This document shows, piece by piece, positions 1 to 7,803 of a stretch of DNA of 64,000 nt. The position numbers were made by a program, and so were the translations under genes. The notes under the pieces were generated by a model, which saw only the letters and a list, made by a program, of their open reading frames with translations, ran no database searches and was not told where the DNA came from. Within the stretch, counting starts at the first letter, position 1, and the number at the start of each line of letters is the position of its first letter. The DNA comes from Candidatus Gastranaerophilales bacterium HUM_1 (GTDB lineage: Bacteria > Cyanobacteriota > Vampirovibrionia > Gastranaerophilales > Gastranaerophilaceae), in NCBI GenBank assembly GCA_002103105.1, contig DAAY01000007.1, positions 124,001 to 188,000 on the forward strand. The letters run 5' to 3'.

Positions 1-864
1 ACCTACACCGTAGAAGAAGCAAAACCTAAAAGTTTTGATGGGGTAAATATCGTTCTTGCTTCTGCGGGCGGTTCTACTTCTCAAAAATTTGCTCCAGAAA
101 TTGTTAAGCGTGGCGGAGTTTTGATTGATAACTCTTCTGCTTTTAGAATGGATAAAGATGTACCATTGGTTATTGCATACGTAAATGATGAAGATTTGAA
201 AAAACACAAAGGGATTATTGCTAACCCTAACTGCTCAACTTCTCAATTAATGCTTGTACTAAGACCTCTTAATGACAAATTTAAAATTAAAAGATTGCTT
301 GTTTCTACATATCAAGCTGTTTCAGGAGCAGGTTTAAAAGCAATCAACGAATTAACAGAAAATACTAAAGCAACTCTTGAAGGTAAAGATTTTAAAAACG
401 AAGCATTCAAAAAACCAATTTCGTTCAACGTAATTCCTCAAATTGACGTTTTCTGCGAAAACGCATATACAAAAGAAGAAATGAAAGTTGTAAACGAAAC
501 TAAAAAAATTCTTCACCTTCCTCAAGATTTACCAATTTCTTGTACAGCAGCAAGAGTTCCTGTATATAATGGACACTCAGAAGCTGTTGATATTGAATTT
601 GAAGAAAAAGTAACTCCAGAAGAAGTTCGTGAAATATTATCAAACTCATTTGGTTTAAAAGTTATTGATAATCCAGAAAATTTTGAATACCCAACTACTC
701 GTGATGCTTCTGGAGTTGACCCAGTATTTGTTGGAAGAATTAGAAAAAATCTTGCATTTGATAACGGAATATCTCTATGGTGTGTCGCTGATAACCTTAG
801 AATTGGTGCAGCATTAAATACCGTTAGAATTTGCAAAAAAGTTATTGAAATGGGTTTGTACTAA
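1..864 (+). CDS. asd: Aspartate-semialdehyde dehydrogenase (5'-truncated by window edge)
   Basis: Reduces L-aspartyl-4-phosphate to aspartate semialdehyde with NADPH, the branch point to diaminopimelate/lysine, threonine and methionine; cytoplasmic. The frame is open from the first base of the window (TYTVEEAKPKSFDG...), so the N-terminal part of the NADP-binding Rossmann fold lies upstream and about 287 C-terminal residues are seen. The catalytic cysteine is in NPNCSTSQ; VSTYQAVSGAG and the C-terminal WCVADNLRIGAALN are family landmarks. The methionine codon at 121 is internal to the conserved fold and is not the start. The stop codon lies in the loop of a perfect hairpin. Confidence 0.97.
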   Translation, partial: TYTVEEAKPKSFDGVNIVLASAGGSTSQKFAPEIVKRGGVLIDNSSAFRMDKDVPLVIAYVNDEDLKKHKGIIANPNCSTSQLMLVLRPLNDKFKIKRLLVSTYQAVSGAGLKAINELTENTKATLEGKDFKNEAFKKPISFNVIPQIDVFCENAYTKEEMKVVNETKKILHLPQDLPISCTAARVPVYNGHSEAVDIEFEEKVTPEEVREILSNSFGLKVIDNPENFEYPTTRDASGVDPVFVGRIRKNLAFDNGISLWCVADNLRIGAALNTVRICKKVIEMGLY

Positions 865-876
865 ACAAACCCATTT
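848..876 (+). terminator. Hairpin over the asd stop codon
   Basis: AAATGGGTTTGT (848-859) pairs perfectly with ACAAACCCATTT (865-876) around a 5-base loop that contains the TAA stop. There is no T-run after it, and the ribosome-binding site of the next gene begins 7 bases later. It may be a weak terminator or an mRNA 3'-end stabiliser separating asd from the next small gene. The structure is plain; the role is inferred. Confidence 0.5.
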
Positions 877-895
877 CCCAGAAAGAAGGATATGA

Positions 896-1135
896 ATGTA
901 TATTAACAAATTAACTATTACCTCAATTTTTGAAAAGAACAAAAATTTATTACAAGCAATTAACCCAGAAAAAGAAAGAGCTATTGGATTAATTAAAGAT
1001 AGACTAGACACTAGAAATGGCTTTTTTTTAGGGGATAATATTCCAAAAAGATTAAAGAACAAAGTTCCAAAAATGTTTATTGATAATCAAAATAAAACTC
1101 AAGCACAACATTCAACAAAATCTTTTATTGGATAA
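896..1135 (+). CDS. Small hypothetical protein (79 aa)
   Basis: Not recognised. A 79-residue, lysine- and asparagine-rich, predicted soluble protein (MYINKLTITSIFEKNKN...), with no signal peptide or membrane segment and no motif I can name. The start is supported by AAGAAGGA five bases upstream. It lies 31 bases after asd in the same direction and is followed by its own hairpin terminator, so it is probably expressed. Isoleucine/lysine-rich composition matches the neighbours. An ATG four bases upstream (892) is in another frame. Confidence 0.6.
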   Translation: MYINKLTITSIFEKNKNLLQAINPEKERAIGLIKDRLDTRNGFFLGDNIPKRLKNKVPKMFIDNQNKTQAQHSTKSFIG

Positions 1136-1147
1136 ATTCAAAATATG

Positions 1148-1195
1148 AAAAGTCCTGTTAAATATTACTTTTTGTTAATATAATAGGACTTTTTC
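1148..1195 (+). terminator. Rho-independent terminator after the 79-aa gene
   Basis: AAAAGTCCT (1148-1156) pairs with AGGACTTTT (1185-1193), followed by further Ts; the intervening loop is AT-rich and may extend the stem (GTTA/TAAT). It ends transcription before the rfaE2 promoter. Confidence 0.75.
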
Positions 1196-1207
1196 TCTAG
1201 TTTAGGG

Positions 1208-1213
1208 TATAAT
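1208..1213 (+). promoter_or_regulatory. -10 element for rfaE2
   Basis: A consensus TATAAT preceded by a G run (AGGGTATAAT) ends 25 bases before the rfaE2 ATG, leaving a short leader that contains the Shine-Dalgarno AGAGGA. No good -35 is visible at the usual spacing because that region is the arm of the preceding terminator. Confidence 0.55.
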
Positions 1214-1238
1214 TTAGGGGTATTAGAGGATATAGCTT

Positions 1239-1709
1239 ATGGGACAGCTCTTACAAAGAGAAAACGTAGCGGATTTCGTAAAAAAACTGCATCAAAGTGG
1301 AAAAACAGTAGTAGTAACAAATGGATGTTTTGACATCCTACATGTCGGACACGTTAGATATTTGCAAAAAACAAAAACATTTGCAGATTATTCAATGGTA
1401 CTTTTAAACTCCGACAAATCTGTTAGAAGCATAAAAGGGCCAACAAGACCAATTAACAACGAACTTGATAGAGCAGAAGTTTTATGTGCTTTGTCTTGTG
1501 TTGATTATGTAGTGTTATTTGATGAAGACAGCCCAAGAAATTTATTAGATGAAATTAAACCTGATGTTTATACAAAAGGTGCAGATTACACAATGGAAAC
1601 TCTTCCAGAAGCAGATGTTATGAAGAAAAACAACATTAGAGTCGAGTTTATTGATTTTGTGGCAGGTAAATCAACCACAAACACAATAAATAAGATGAAA
1701 GAATCCTAA
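1239..1709 (+). CDS. rfaE2: D-glycero-beta-D-manno-heptose 1-phosphate adenylyltransferase
   Basis: Nucleotidyltransferase that makes ADP-heptose from heptose 1-phosphate for lipopolysaccharide inner core. A 156-residue stand-alone version of the C-terminal domain of HldE: the cytidylyltransferase-like HxGH motif is HVGH in TNGCFDILHVGHVRYLQ, and the family's second block is YTKGADY. N-terminal residues 1-15 form the usual lead helix. It has AGAGGA upstream and its own -10. It precedes the lipid A genes by 80 bases, consistent with envelope biosynthesis. The kinase half (rfaE1) is not in the window. Confidence 0.9.
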   Translation: MGQLLQRENVADFVKKLHQSGKTVVVTNGCFDILHVGHVRYLQKTKTFADYSMVLLNSDKSVRSIKGPTRPINNELDRAEVLCALSCVDYVVLFDEDSPRNLLDEIKPDVYTKGADYTMETLPEADVMKKNNIRVEFIDFVAGKSTTNTINKMKES

Positions 1710-1744
1710 ATGAGTGGATATGTTAAATAATAAAAAGGATTCTT
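1699..1744 (+). other. Long-loop hairpin at the rfaE2-lpxD junction
   Basis: AAGAATCCT (1699-1707), overlapping the rfaE2 stop, pairs with AGGATTCTT (1736-1744) around a 28-base loop. No T-run follows, so it is more likely an attenuating or processing structure between rfaE2 and lpxD than a full terminator. Confidence 0.35.
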
Positions 1745-1789
1745 CAAAAGATTTAAAAACAAAAAAATATGTTATATAAGGAGAAAAAG

Positions 1790-2899
1790 ATGAGATCATT
1801 TACAGTTGATGAAATTACACAAATTGTAGGGGGTATGTTAACAAAGGTTGCAAGTCCAGAAATTACTCATATTGCACCACCATTGTTAAGTGATGAAAAT
1901 ACTTTAGCTTTAGCTTTAGGAGAAGAAGAAATTGCGAACTTGGCAAACTCAAAAGCAAAAGCTGCATTAGTTCCACTAGGTGTTCAACTAGAAGGTTTTA
2001 CAACAATTGAAGTTGAAAGACCTAGACTTGCAATGATGAAATTGTTAAATCTATTCTACGTTCCACCAGTTGTAAATAAAGATATTCACCCTTCTGCTGT
2101 TGTTGATCCAACTGCAAAATTAGGTCAAAATGTTTGTATCGGACCTAACGTTGTTGTTTCTCCAAACGCAGTAATCGGCGATAATACTAAAATTTTAGCT
2201 AATTCATACATCGGAAGTAATGTAAAAATCGGAAACAACTGTTTCTTCCACCCAGGGGTAAACATTGGCGACAGAGTTCAAATTGGAAACGACGTAATAT
2301 TAAACCACGGCGTATCTCTAGGTGCAGACGGATTCAGTTTTGTAACTGAAAATCCAAACAACATTGAAAATGCTAGAAAAGAAGGTGAAATTAAAGAAGG
2401 TGACGTAGAACAAGTTATCTTCAAAATTCCTTCAATCGGTTCAGTTGTAATCGGCAACAATGTTGAAATCGGAGCAAATACAGCAATTGACCGTGGAACT
2501 ATTGAAAATACAATTATTGGTGACAATACTAAAATTGACGACTTAGTTATGATTGGTCACAACTGCCGTATTGGAAAAGGTTGCTTAATCGTTTCTCAAG
2601 TTGGTATTGCTGGAAGCTGTGTAATCGGAGATAGAGTTGTTATTGCTGGTCAAGCAGGCTTAGCTGACCACATCGAAATCGGTTCTGATACAATTATTAC
2701 TGCTAAAGCTGGTGTTACAAAATCATTCCCAGCAAAATCAATTATTGTTGGTATCCCAGCTGTACCAAGAAAAGACTTTATTAAACAATTAAAAACTATG
2801 AAAGATGCTCAAGATATTTTTGCAAAATTCAGAAAATTTGAGCCTATCTTGAAATCTTTCGAAGATGCACACCAAGAAGAAATTGAGGTAAACAAATAA
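1790..2899 (+). CDS. lpxD: UDP-3-O-acylglucosamine N-acyltransferase
   Basis: Third enzyme of lipid A synthesis: transfers a hydroxyacyl chain from acyl carrier protein to UDP-3-O-acylglucosamine. The start is the methionine of MRSFTVDEI, with AAGGAG six bases upstream; an ATG 21 bases earlier lies before this Shine-Dalgarno and is rejected. Of 369 residues, about 1-95 form the uridine-binding domain, 100-330 the left-handed beta-helix of hexapeptide repeats (IGDNTKI, IGSNVKI, IGNNVEI and others), and the rest a helical tail. The catalytic histidine is in MIGHNCRIG. It runs directly into lpxC (3-base gap). Confidence 0.95.
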   Translation: MRSFTVDEITQIVGGMLTKVASPEITHIAPPLLSDENTLALALGEEEIANLANSKAKAALVPLGVQLEGFTTIEVERPRLAMMKLLNLFYVPPVVNKDIHPSAVVDPTAKLGQNVCIGPNVVVSPNAVIGDNTKILANSYIGSNVKIGNNCFFHPGVNIGDRVQIGNDVILNHGVSLGADGFSFVTENPNNIENARKEGEIKEGDVEQVIFKIPSIGSVVIGNNVEIGANTAIDRGTIENTIIGDNTKIDDLVMIGHNCRIGKGCLIVSQVGIAGSCVIGDRVVIAGQAGLADHIEIGSDTIITAKAGVTKSFPAKSIIVGIPAVPRKDFIKQLKTMKDAQDIFAKFRKFEPILKSFEDAHQEEIEVNK

Positions 2900-2902
2900 A
2901 AA

Positions 2903-3721
2903 ATGGTAACCCTAAAGAAAGAAGTTAAGCTAGTTGGAAACGGTTTGATGAAGAACAAACCTTGTGAGGTAACATTGTTCCCATCAAACTCTGGACAGAT
3001 AAGATATTTTGTTAAAGACAAAGACTCTTTTACAGCAAGTGTTGATAATGTTATTTCGACAGACCATTGCGTTGTAATGGGGACAAAAAAAGCTCGTGCA
3101 ATGCTTACGGAACACTTATCTGCGGCATTAGCATTCTGCCACATTGATTCAGTTGATATTTGTATGACAGAAGAAGAAGTTCCAGCTCTCGACGGAAGCT
3201 CTTTAGAGTGGGTTAAGGCAATAAAAGAAGCAGGAACAGATAAGCCGTTCTTTGCAAAAGAGAAATATTACACGGTTTCAGAACCTGTTTATTACCTCAA
3301 TGGTAAAACTAGTCTTGTTATTCTACCATCAGACAGCTTGTTTATGTCTTATGCCGTAAACTATGCACATCCTGATTTAACAAGAAAATTTGTTAACTAT
3401 AACCCTAAAAATAAATACGAAATCATTGAAGCAAGAACGTTTGGTTTTTATCACGACTTGAAAAAATATCAAATGCTCGGATTTGCTCAAGGTGTAACTC
3501 AAGATAATACTGTTGGCTTCACTGATGATGGAGGATATACAACAGAGTTGCGTTCAGAAAATGAACCTATTAAACATAAAATGCTTGATTTGGTCGGAGA
3601 TTTATATTTAACAGGTGTAAACCCTCTAAATATGAGATGCCAAATCCTTGCAAAAGAAGCTGGACATGCTGTTCATGTCAAAGTTGCAAAAATGTTGAAA
3701 GATAAATTAGTAGAAATATAA
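2903..3721 (+). CDS. lpxC: UDP-3-O-acyl-N-acetylglucosamine deacetylase
   Basis: Zinc hydrolase for the committed step of lipid A synthesis. 272 residues, somewhat shorter than the usual 300. Zinc ligands are visible: the histidine of LTEHLSAAL, and the His-x3-Asp pair in KHKMLDLVGD; the catalytic-site histidine is in AGHAVHVK. Tandem beta-alpha-beta halves are intact. The start follows lpxD by three bases; the only purine-rich sequence is GAGG about 14 bases upstream, so translation is probably coupled to lpxD. Here lpxC is a separate gene, not fused to fabZ. Confidence 0.94.
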   Translation: MVTLKKEVKLVGNGLMKNKPCEVTLFPSNSGQIRYFVKDKDSFTASVDNVISTDHCVVMGTKKARAMLTEHLSAALAFCHIDSVDICMTEEEVPALDGSSLEWVKAIKEAGTDKPFFAKEKYYTVSEPVYYLNGKTSLVILPSDSLFMSYAVNYAHPDLTRKFVNYNPKNKYEIIEARTFGFYHDLKKYQMLGFAQGVTQDNTVGFTDDGGYTTELRSENEPIKHKMLDLVGDLYLTGVNPLNMRCQILAKEAGHAVHVKVAKMLKDKLVEI

Positions 3722-3731
3722 GGAGAGAAAA

Positions 3732-4181
3732 ATGTCAGAAGAAACTAAAGAAGTTCTAAGCTTCGATACCATGCAAATTATGGAAATGCTTCCTCACAGA
3801 TATCCATTCTTATTAGTTGATAGAATTACCGAATGCGTTCCAGGTAAATACGCTAGAGGTTATAAAAATTTAACTATGAATGAACAATTTTTCCAAGGTC
3901 ACTTCCCTGGAAATCCAATCATGCCAGGAGTTTTACAACTTGAAGCTATGGCTCAATGTTCAGCTCCAATTTTAATGACAATGCCAGAATTTGAAGGGAA
4001 ATTAACTCTATACGCTGGAGTTGATGGTGTAAGATTTAAAAATATCGTTAGACCTGGTGATAAATTTGAAATGGAAGTTGAACTTACTAAAGTTAAAGGA
4101 CCTATCTGCAAAGCTCACGGTGTTGGTAAAGTAGATGGAAAAACTTGTGTAGAAGCAGATATGACTTTTGCTTTGAAATAA
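3732..4181 (+). CDS. fabZ: 3-hydroxyacyl-[acyl-carrier-protein] dehydratase
   Basis: Dehydrates beta-hydroxyacyl-ACP in fatty acid elongation; its usual operon position beside lpx genes balances fatty acid and lipid A synthesis. 149 residues with the hot-dog fold signature HFPGNPIMPG (catalytic His) and the glutamate of LEAMAQ. Strong Shine-Dalgarno AAGGAG eight bases before ATG. The usual next gene, lpxA, is absent: a terminator follows at once. Confidence 0.96.
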   Translation: MSEETKEVLSFDTMQIMEMLPHRYPFLLVDRITECVPGKYARGYKNLTMNEQFFQGHFPGNPIMPGVLQLEAMAQCSAPILMTMPEFEGKLTLYAGVDGVRFKNIVRPGDKFEMEVELTKVKGPICKAHGVGKVDGKTCVEADMTFALK

Positions 4182-4207
4182 AATTTAAACAAATAAAATA
4201 CATTTTA

Positions 4208-4237
4208 GAGAGGCTATAAAATAGCCTCTCTTTTTTT
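4208..4237 (+). terminator. Terminator of the lpxD-lpxC-fabZ operon
   Basis: GAGAGGCTAT (4208-4217) pairs perfectly with ATAGCCTCTC (4221-4230) around a 3-base loop, followed by seven Ts. Confidence 0.92.
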
Positions 4238-4289
4238 ATTACGAATTGTAACGAATTAAAGCTTTATTGAAATTAGATACTTTTTATAT

Positions 4290-4438
4290 ACTTTATATAT
4301 ATGTAAACATTAAATAAACACGAGAGATATTAAAAGAGAGATTTCAAAATCCGTTTAAATACAAGAGAGAAGATTAATTCCTATTCCTAATTCCCTAGAA
4401 AATTTTAGAACCCGCTCAAAAGAAGCGGGCTTTTTTTT
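4290..4438 (+). ncRNA. Candidate small RNA with three GAGAGA motifs
   Basis: A second plus-strand terminator (CCCGCT 4411-4416 / AGCGGG 4424-4429, then C and eight Ts to 4438) has no plus-strand gene in front of it, since fabZ already ended at 4237. The neighbouring gene is on the minus strand and would not have a T-run on its side. The AT-rich stretch around 4266-4312 (TTGAAA, several TATA-like hexamers) could hold a promoter. The transcript would contain GAGAGA at 4322, 4336 and 4365, purine motifs available to pair with CU-rich targets. No open reading frame is evident. The 5' end is a guess. Confidence 0.45.
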
Positions 4439-5819
4439 AACCTAAATATTTTTGAATTGTTTCTCTATTAAAGACTTCAACACTTGTTTGGGAATGAATA
4501 AATATCATACAAGATATTATTGATTTTAAGGTATCAAAATCTGAAAATGACATTTTATTCCTCAAATCATCCATATTATTTGCCAAAAATTCCATCACAA
4601 CGGTTTTATCGTTATATACTAGACTTGAGAAATAATCAAAAGATTCTTTTGACTTAATCCCTTCAAGATAAATGATATCAGGAGCCTGAAACTCAATAAA
4701 TCTAGCAGCTTTGTCCATATTGAAGCCAACATTTTCATTAAATTCGCATTGATTAACCCCTGTCAATTCGTATTTTGAAATACTTTCAAGGGTCATTATA
4801 TTTTTAGATTTATTCTTCGCTGCTTCTAAAAGCAATGAGTAAATCACATGAGTCTTACCACTCAAAGCAGAACCGCAAACCAAAATTATACCTGGCTTAT
4901 TGAGTGCTTGTTTCACCTCAGCCAAACCTGTTTTAGAAGAAATAATTTCCTCTAATTTTTTAGGTGGTTTATATATTTTCAAGAAAATTCTTTCACCCAT
5001 AATAGTTGGGAAAGTTGAAACACTCGCAATTACGATAATATTGTCAACCTTAAAACACAATTTCCCAAGTTGAGGAACTTCTGAAACAGAAGGATCAAGC
5101 TCTGATAGGGATTTTAATTTTGCAACAAAGGATGAAACCAAAACAGTAGGAATTGAACCTTTATTCGAAAATTCTCCGTGTTTTTTGAAATTAACACCCA
5201 AGCCGTCATCCTCTCCTTGGAATGTAACTTCATGAATTCCTTCTAATATTGCTTGTTTTAAGATTGCCCGAATAATTTTTTGGATATGGTTATCACTCAA
5301 ATCTTCTTTGTGCAATTCATCTTGCCAATCATAACCCGAATTTTCATCTGTTGAGATATTTCCAACAGTGACATCAATCTTGTAATATTCATCAATTTTT
5401 TTCAAAATACTTTCTTCAGAAGATAAAACAGGGTCAATCTCACATTCCGCAGTTTCCATAATTTTATCTATTGCAAACAAATCACGAGGATCAGCCATTG
5501 CAACCGTTAAAGTATTTTCAATTTTAAACAGCGGAATAATTTTATATCTTCTCGCATCTGAATAATTTATATATTTCAAACAATTTGGATCAAGTTGGTA
5601 ATCATCCAAATTCACATATGGAGTGTGAAGTTTAGATTCCAAAAATTTGATTAGCTTTTCCTCTGTCAAAAAGCCAGAGTTAATAAGAGCTTGACCTATA
5701 TTGATATTTTGAGCATTTGCAATCTCTTCTGCTTGTTCAACCACTTCATACTGAACAAGTCCTTCTCTCACCAAGTCATATTTTAAAGTTTCTAATGTTT
5801 TGTTTGTAATAATATTCAT
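4437..5819 (-). CDS. Degenerate GspE/PilB-family protein with MshEN domain
   Basis: 460 residues built like a type II secretion/type IV pilus ATPase but decayed at the active site. Residues about 10-150 match the MshEN/T2SSE_N domain (LIKFLESKLHTPYVNLDDY; IIPLFKIENTLTVAMADP). The ATPase domain keeps a Walker A (GSALSGKT), but the Walker B region reads PDIIYLEGIKSKES instead of the usual GEIRD-type block, the His box (normally STLHTN) is EFLANN, and the tetracysteine zinc site is missing. It is translationally coupled (1-base gap) behind a response regulator. MshEN domains can bind cyclic di-GMP, so a regulatory, non-motor role is plausible but inferred. Confidence 0.7.
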   Translation of the reverse strand: MNIITNKTLETLKYDLVREGLVQYEVVEQAEEIANAQNINIGQALINSGFLTEEKLIKFLESKLHTPYVNLDDYQLDPNCLKYINYSDARRYKIIPLFKIENTLTVAMADPRDLFAIDKIMETAECEIDPVLSSEESILKKIDEYYKIDVTVGNISTDENSGYDWQDELHKEDLSDNHIQKIIRAILKQAILEGIHEVTFQGEDDGLGVNFKKHGEFSNKGSIPTVLVSSFVAKLKSLSELDPSVSEVPQLGKLCFKVDNIIVIASVSTFPTIMGERIFLKIYKPPKKLEEIISSKTGLAEVKQALNKPGIILVCGSALSGKTHVIYSLLLEAAKNKSKNIMTLESISKYELTGVNQCEFNENVGFNMDKAARFIEFQAPDIIYLEGIKSKESFDYFSSLVYNDKTVVMEFLANNMDDLRNKMSFSDFDTLKSIISCMIFIHSQTSVEVFNRETIQKYLG

Positions 5820-5820
5820 T

Positions 5821-6192
5821 TTACTTATCTGAATCCAAATACTTTTGAACTGTTTTTACTACATCATCAAGGTCGAAAGGTTTAGTAATATATTCATCTG
5901 CACCAGTTTCTTCCCCAATAAGTTTATCTTCTTCTTGCGAACGAGCAGTTACCATTAAAATCGGAATATTTTTATATTTACTGTCAAATTTTAATAATCT
6001 ACTGATTTTAAAACCATTTATTCTTGGCATCATAACATCAAGAATAATTAAATCTGGAATAATTTCTCTTGCTAATTTTAACCCATCCTCACCGTTATAA
6101 GCACAATAGCAAGTATAATTACAATTTTCTAATACAAATTTAAGGCTCTCAACTATATCTTGTTCGTCATCAACAATTAAAATCTTTTTCAT
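5821..6192 (-). CDS. Single-domain response regulator (CheY-like)
   Basis: Receiver-only protein of about 123 residues. Start chosen at MKKILIVDDEQD, with AGAGGG just upstream; a GTG 15 bases earlier overlaps that site and is rejected. Acidic pocket DDE, phospho-acceptor Asp in LIILDVMMP, switch residue in MVTARS and lysine in ITKPFD are all present. No output domain. One base separates it from the GspE-like gene, suggesting that gene product is its effector. The only histidine kinase in the window is 54 kb away. Confidence 0.93.
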   Translation of the reverse strand: MKKILIVDDEQDIVESLKFVLENCNYTCYCAYNGEDGLKLAREIIPDLIILDVMMPRINGFKISRLLKFDSKYKNIPILMVTARSQEEDKLIGEETGADEYITKPFDLDDVVKTVQKYLDSDK

Positions 6193-6271
6193 ATTCCCTC
6201 TAATCACAAAATGTTAATTTAATTATAGTATAACATACTTTTACTTGGGCTTCTTTATTATTACAATATGT

Positions 6272-6310
6272 AAAAACAAAAGCGTAGTGCAAATTTTACA
6301 CCACGCTTTT
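6272..6310 (-). terminator. Terminator of pepA
   Basis: AAAAGCGTAGTG (6278-6289) opposes CACCACGCTTTT (6299-6310). On the plus strand there is one A/C mismatch, but in the minus-strand RNA the same position is a G-U wobble, giving a continuous 12-bp stem followed by a U run. The asymmetry assigns it to the minus-strand pepA transcript. Confidence 0.8.
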
Positions 6311-6332
6311 AGATTTTATTCACAAATTCAAA

Positions 6333-7727
6333 CTAGTGAGCTAAAATATAGCTTAGCAATGTTCTAACACCAACACCAGTTGCACCTTTACAGAATTCTT
6401 TTTGAGGCTTATCAATAAGAGCTGTTCCCGCAACATCAAGGTGAGCCCATTTTACACTATCTGTCACAAATTCTTTCAAGAACATGCCAGCAGCAGAAGC
6501 ACCACCAAATCTTGTGCCAGTGTTTTTCATATCTGCAACATCACTATTCATATTGTCACGATATTCTTGCCACATAGGAAGTTCCCAGTACTTTTCACCT
6601 ACATAGTTTCCAGTTTTAATAATGTCTTGAATGAATTCTTCATCATTACCCATAATACCAGAAGCCGCAGTTCCAAGTGCAACCATACAAGCACCCGTTA
6701 ATGTAGCAATATCAATTACTTCATCAACTCCAAGTTCACAAGCATAGCATAAAGCATCTGCCAAAGTTAAACGGCCTTCGGCATCTGTATTATCTACTTC
6801 AATTGTTTTACCATTTTTAGCAGTGACAATATCTCCTGGTTTGTATGAGCTACCTGATGGCATATTTTCGCACGCTGCAATAATACCATTAACTTCAACA
6901 TCTGGTTGAAGTTTAGAAAGAACTTTCATAATTCCTAAAACACAAGCAGCACCAGACATATCGTCTTTCATGTTTAACATTGATGCAGCTGGTTTGATAT
7001 CAAGTCCGCCACTATCAAAGCATAATCCTTTACCAATAATAGCAATTCTTTTCTTAGGATTTTGTGGGGTATATTTCATATGGATAAATTTTGGAGGTTG
7101 TGCACTACCTTGAGCAACAGCAAGATAAGCTCCCATACCCATTTCTCTAATTTTTGCTTCATCATAAACAACTGTTTCTAAACCTTCAAAACCTTGAGCA
7201 ATTTCAGCTAATTTTGTTGGCGTAGCAAATGCAGCAGGCTCGTTAGCCAAATTTCGTGTAAATTTCATAGCCTCTGCAACAGTTTTAGCCATTTCAACAT
7301 CGCTTGAAACATTTGAAAGATAAATTTCAGAAATTCTATGACCTTTTTTTGTTTTATATTTATCAAAATGATAATTAGCAATTGAAGCACCAATTACAGT
7401 CGGAACACCAAAACTATAATCTGTATCAAAATCAAACGCAACAGTTTTGGCCTTTAATTCAATACATTTTTTTACAGCCTTAGCAACATTTTCACGAACT
7501 ACATTATTATCCATATGGTTTTCTTGACCTAAACCAATAGCTAAAATTTGTTCAGCAGGGTATTCTTTTTGAGTATGAATTACGAACATTTGCCCAGCCT
7601 TACCTTGAAAAGACTCTGGAGCAAATTTGTTAACCAAAGCATTTGAAGTATCTTTACCTTCAAATTTATTTACAACCAAAACATCACACAAAACTTCTTT
7701 TGTGTTTTTTACAATTTTAATTTCCAT
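6333..7727 (-). CDS. pepA: Leucyl aminopeptidase (family M17)
   Basis: Two-metal cytoplasmic aminopeptidase that removes N-terminal residues from peptides. 464 residues. N-terminal macro-like domain about 1-150; catalytic domain with the metal/lysine block IGKGLCFDSGGLDIKPA, MKDDMSGAA and the M17 signature NTDAEGRLTLADAL. Shine-Dalgarno AAAGGAGAG lies nine bases before the ATG. Monocistronic, with a terminator downstream. Confidence 0.96.
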   Translation of the reverse strand: MEIKIVKNTKEVLCDVLVVNKFEGKDTSNALVNKFAPESFQGKAGQMFVIHTQKEYPAEQILAIGLGQENHMDNNVVRENVAKAVKKCIELKAKTVAFDFDTDYSFGVPTVIGASIANYHFDKYKTKKGHRISEIYLSNVSSDVEMAKTVAEAMKFTRNLANEPAAFATPTKLAEIAQGFEGLETVVYDEAKIREMGMGAYLAVAQGSAQPPKFIHMKYTPQNPKKRIAIIGKGLCFDSGGLDIKPAASMLNMKDDMSGAACVLGIMKVLSKLQPDVEVNGIIAACENMPSGSSYKPGDIVTAKNGKTIEVDNTDAEGRLTLADALCYACELGVDEVIDIATLTGACMVALGTAASGIMGNDEEFIQDIIKTGNYVGEKYWELPMWQEYRDNMNSDVADMKNTGTRFGGASAAGMFLKEFVTDSVKWAHLDVAGTALIDKPQKEFCKGATGVGVRTLLSYILAH

Positions 7728-7803
7728 ATAAGACTCTCCTTTTCAAGTCAATTATAGCACCAAGTTCAATGTTTAAACCTAGTACGAATGATGGAAATTA
7801 TTA

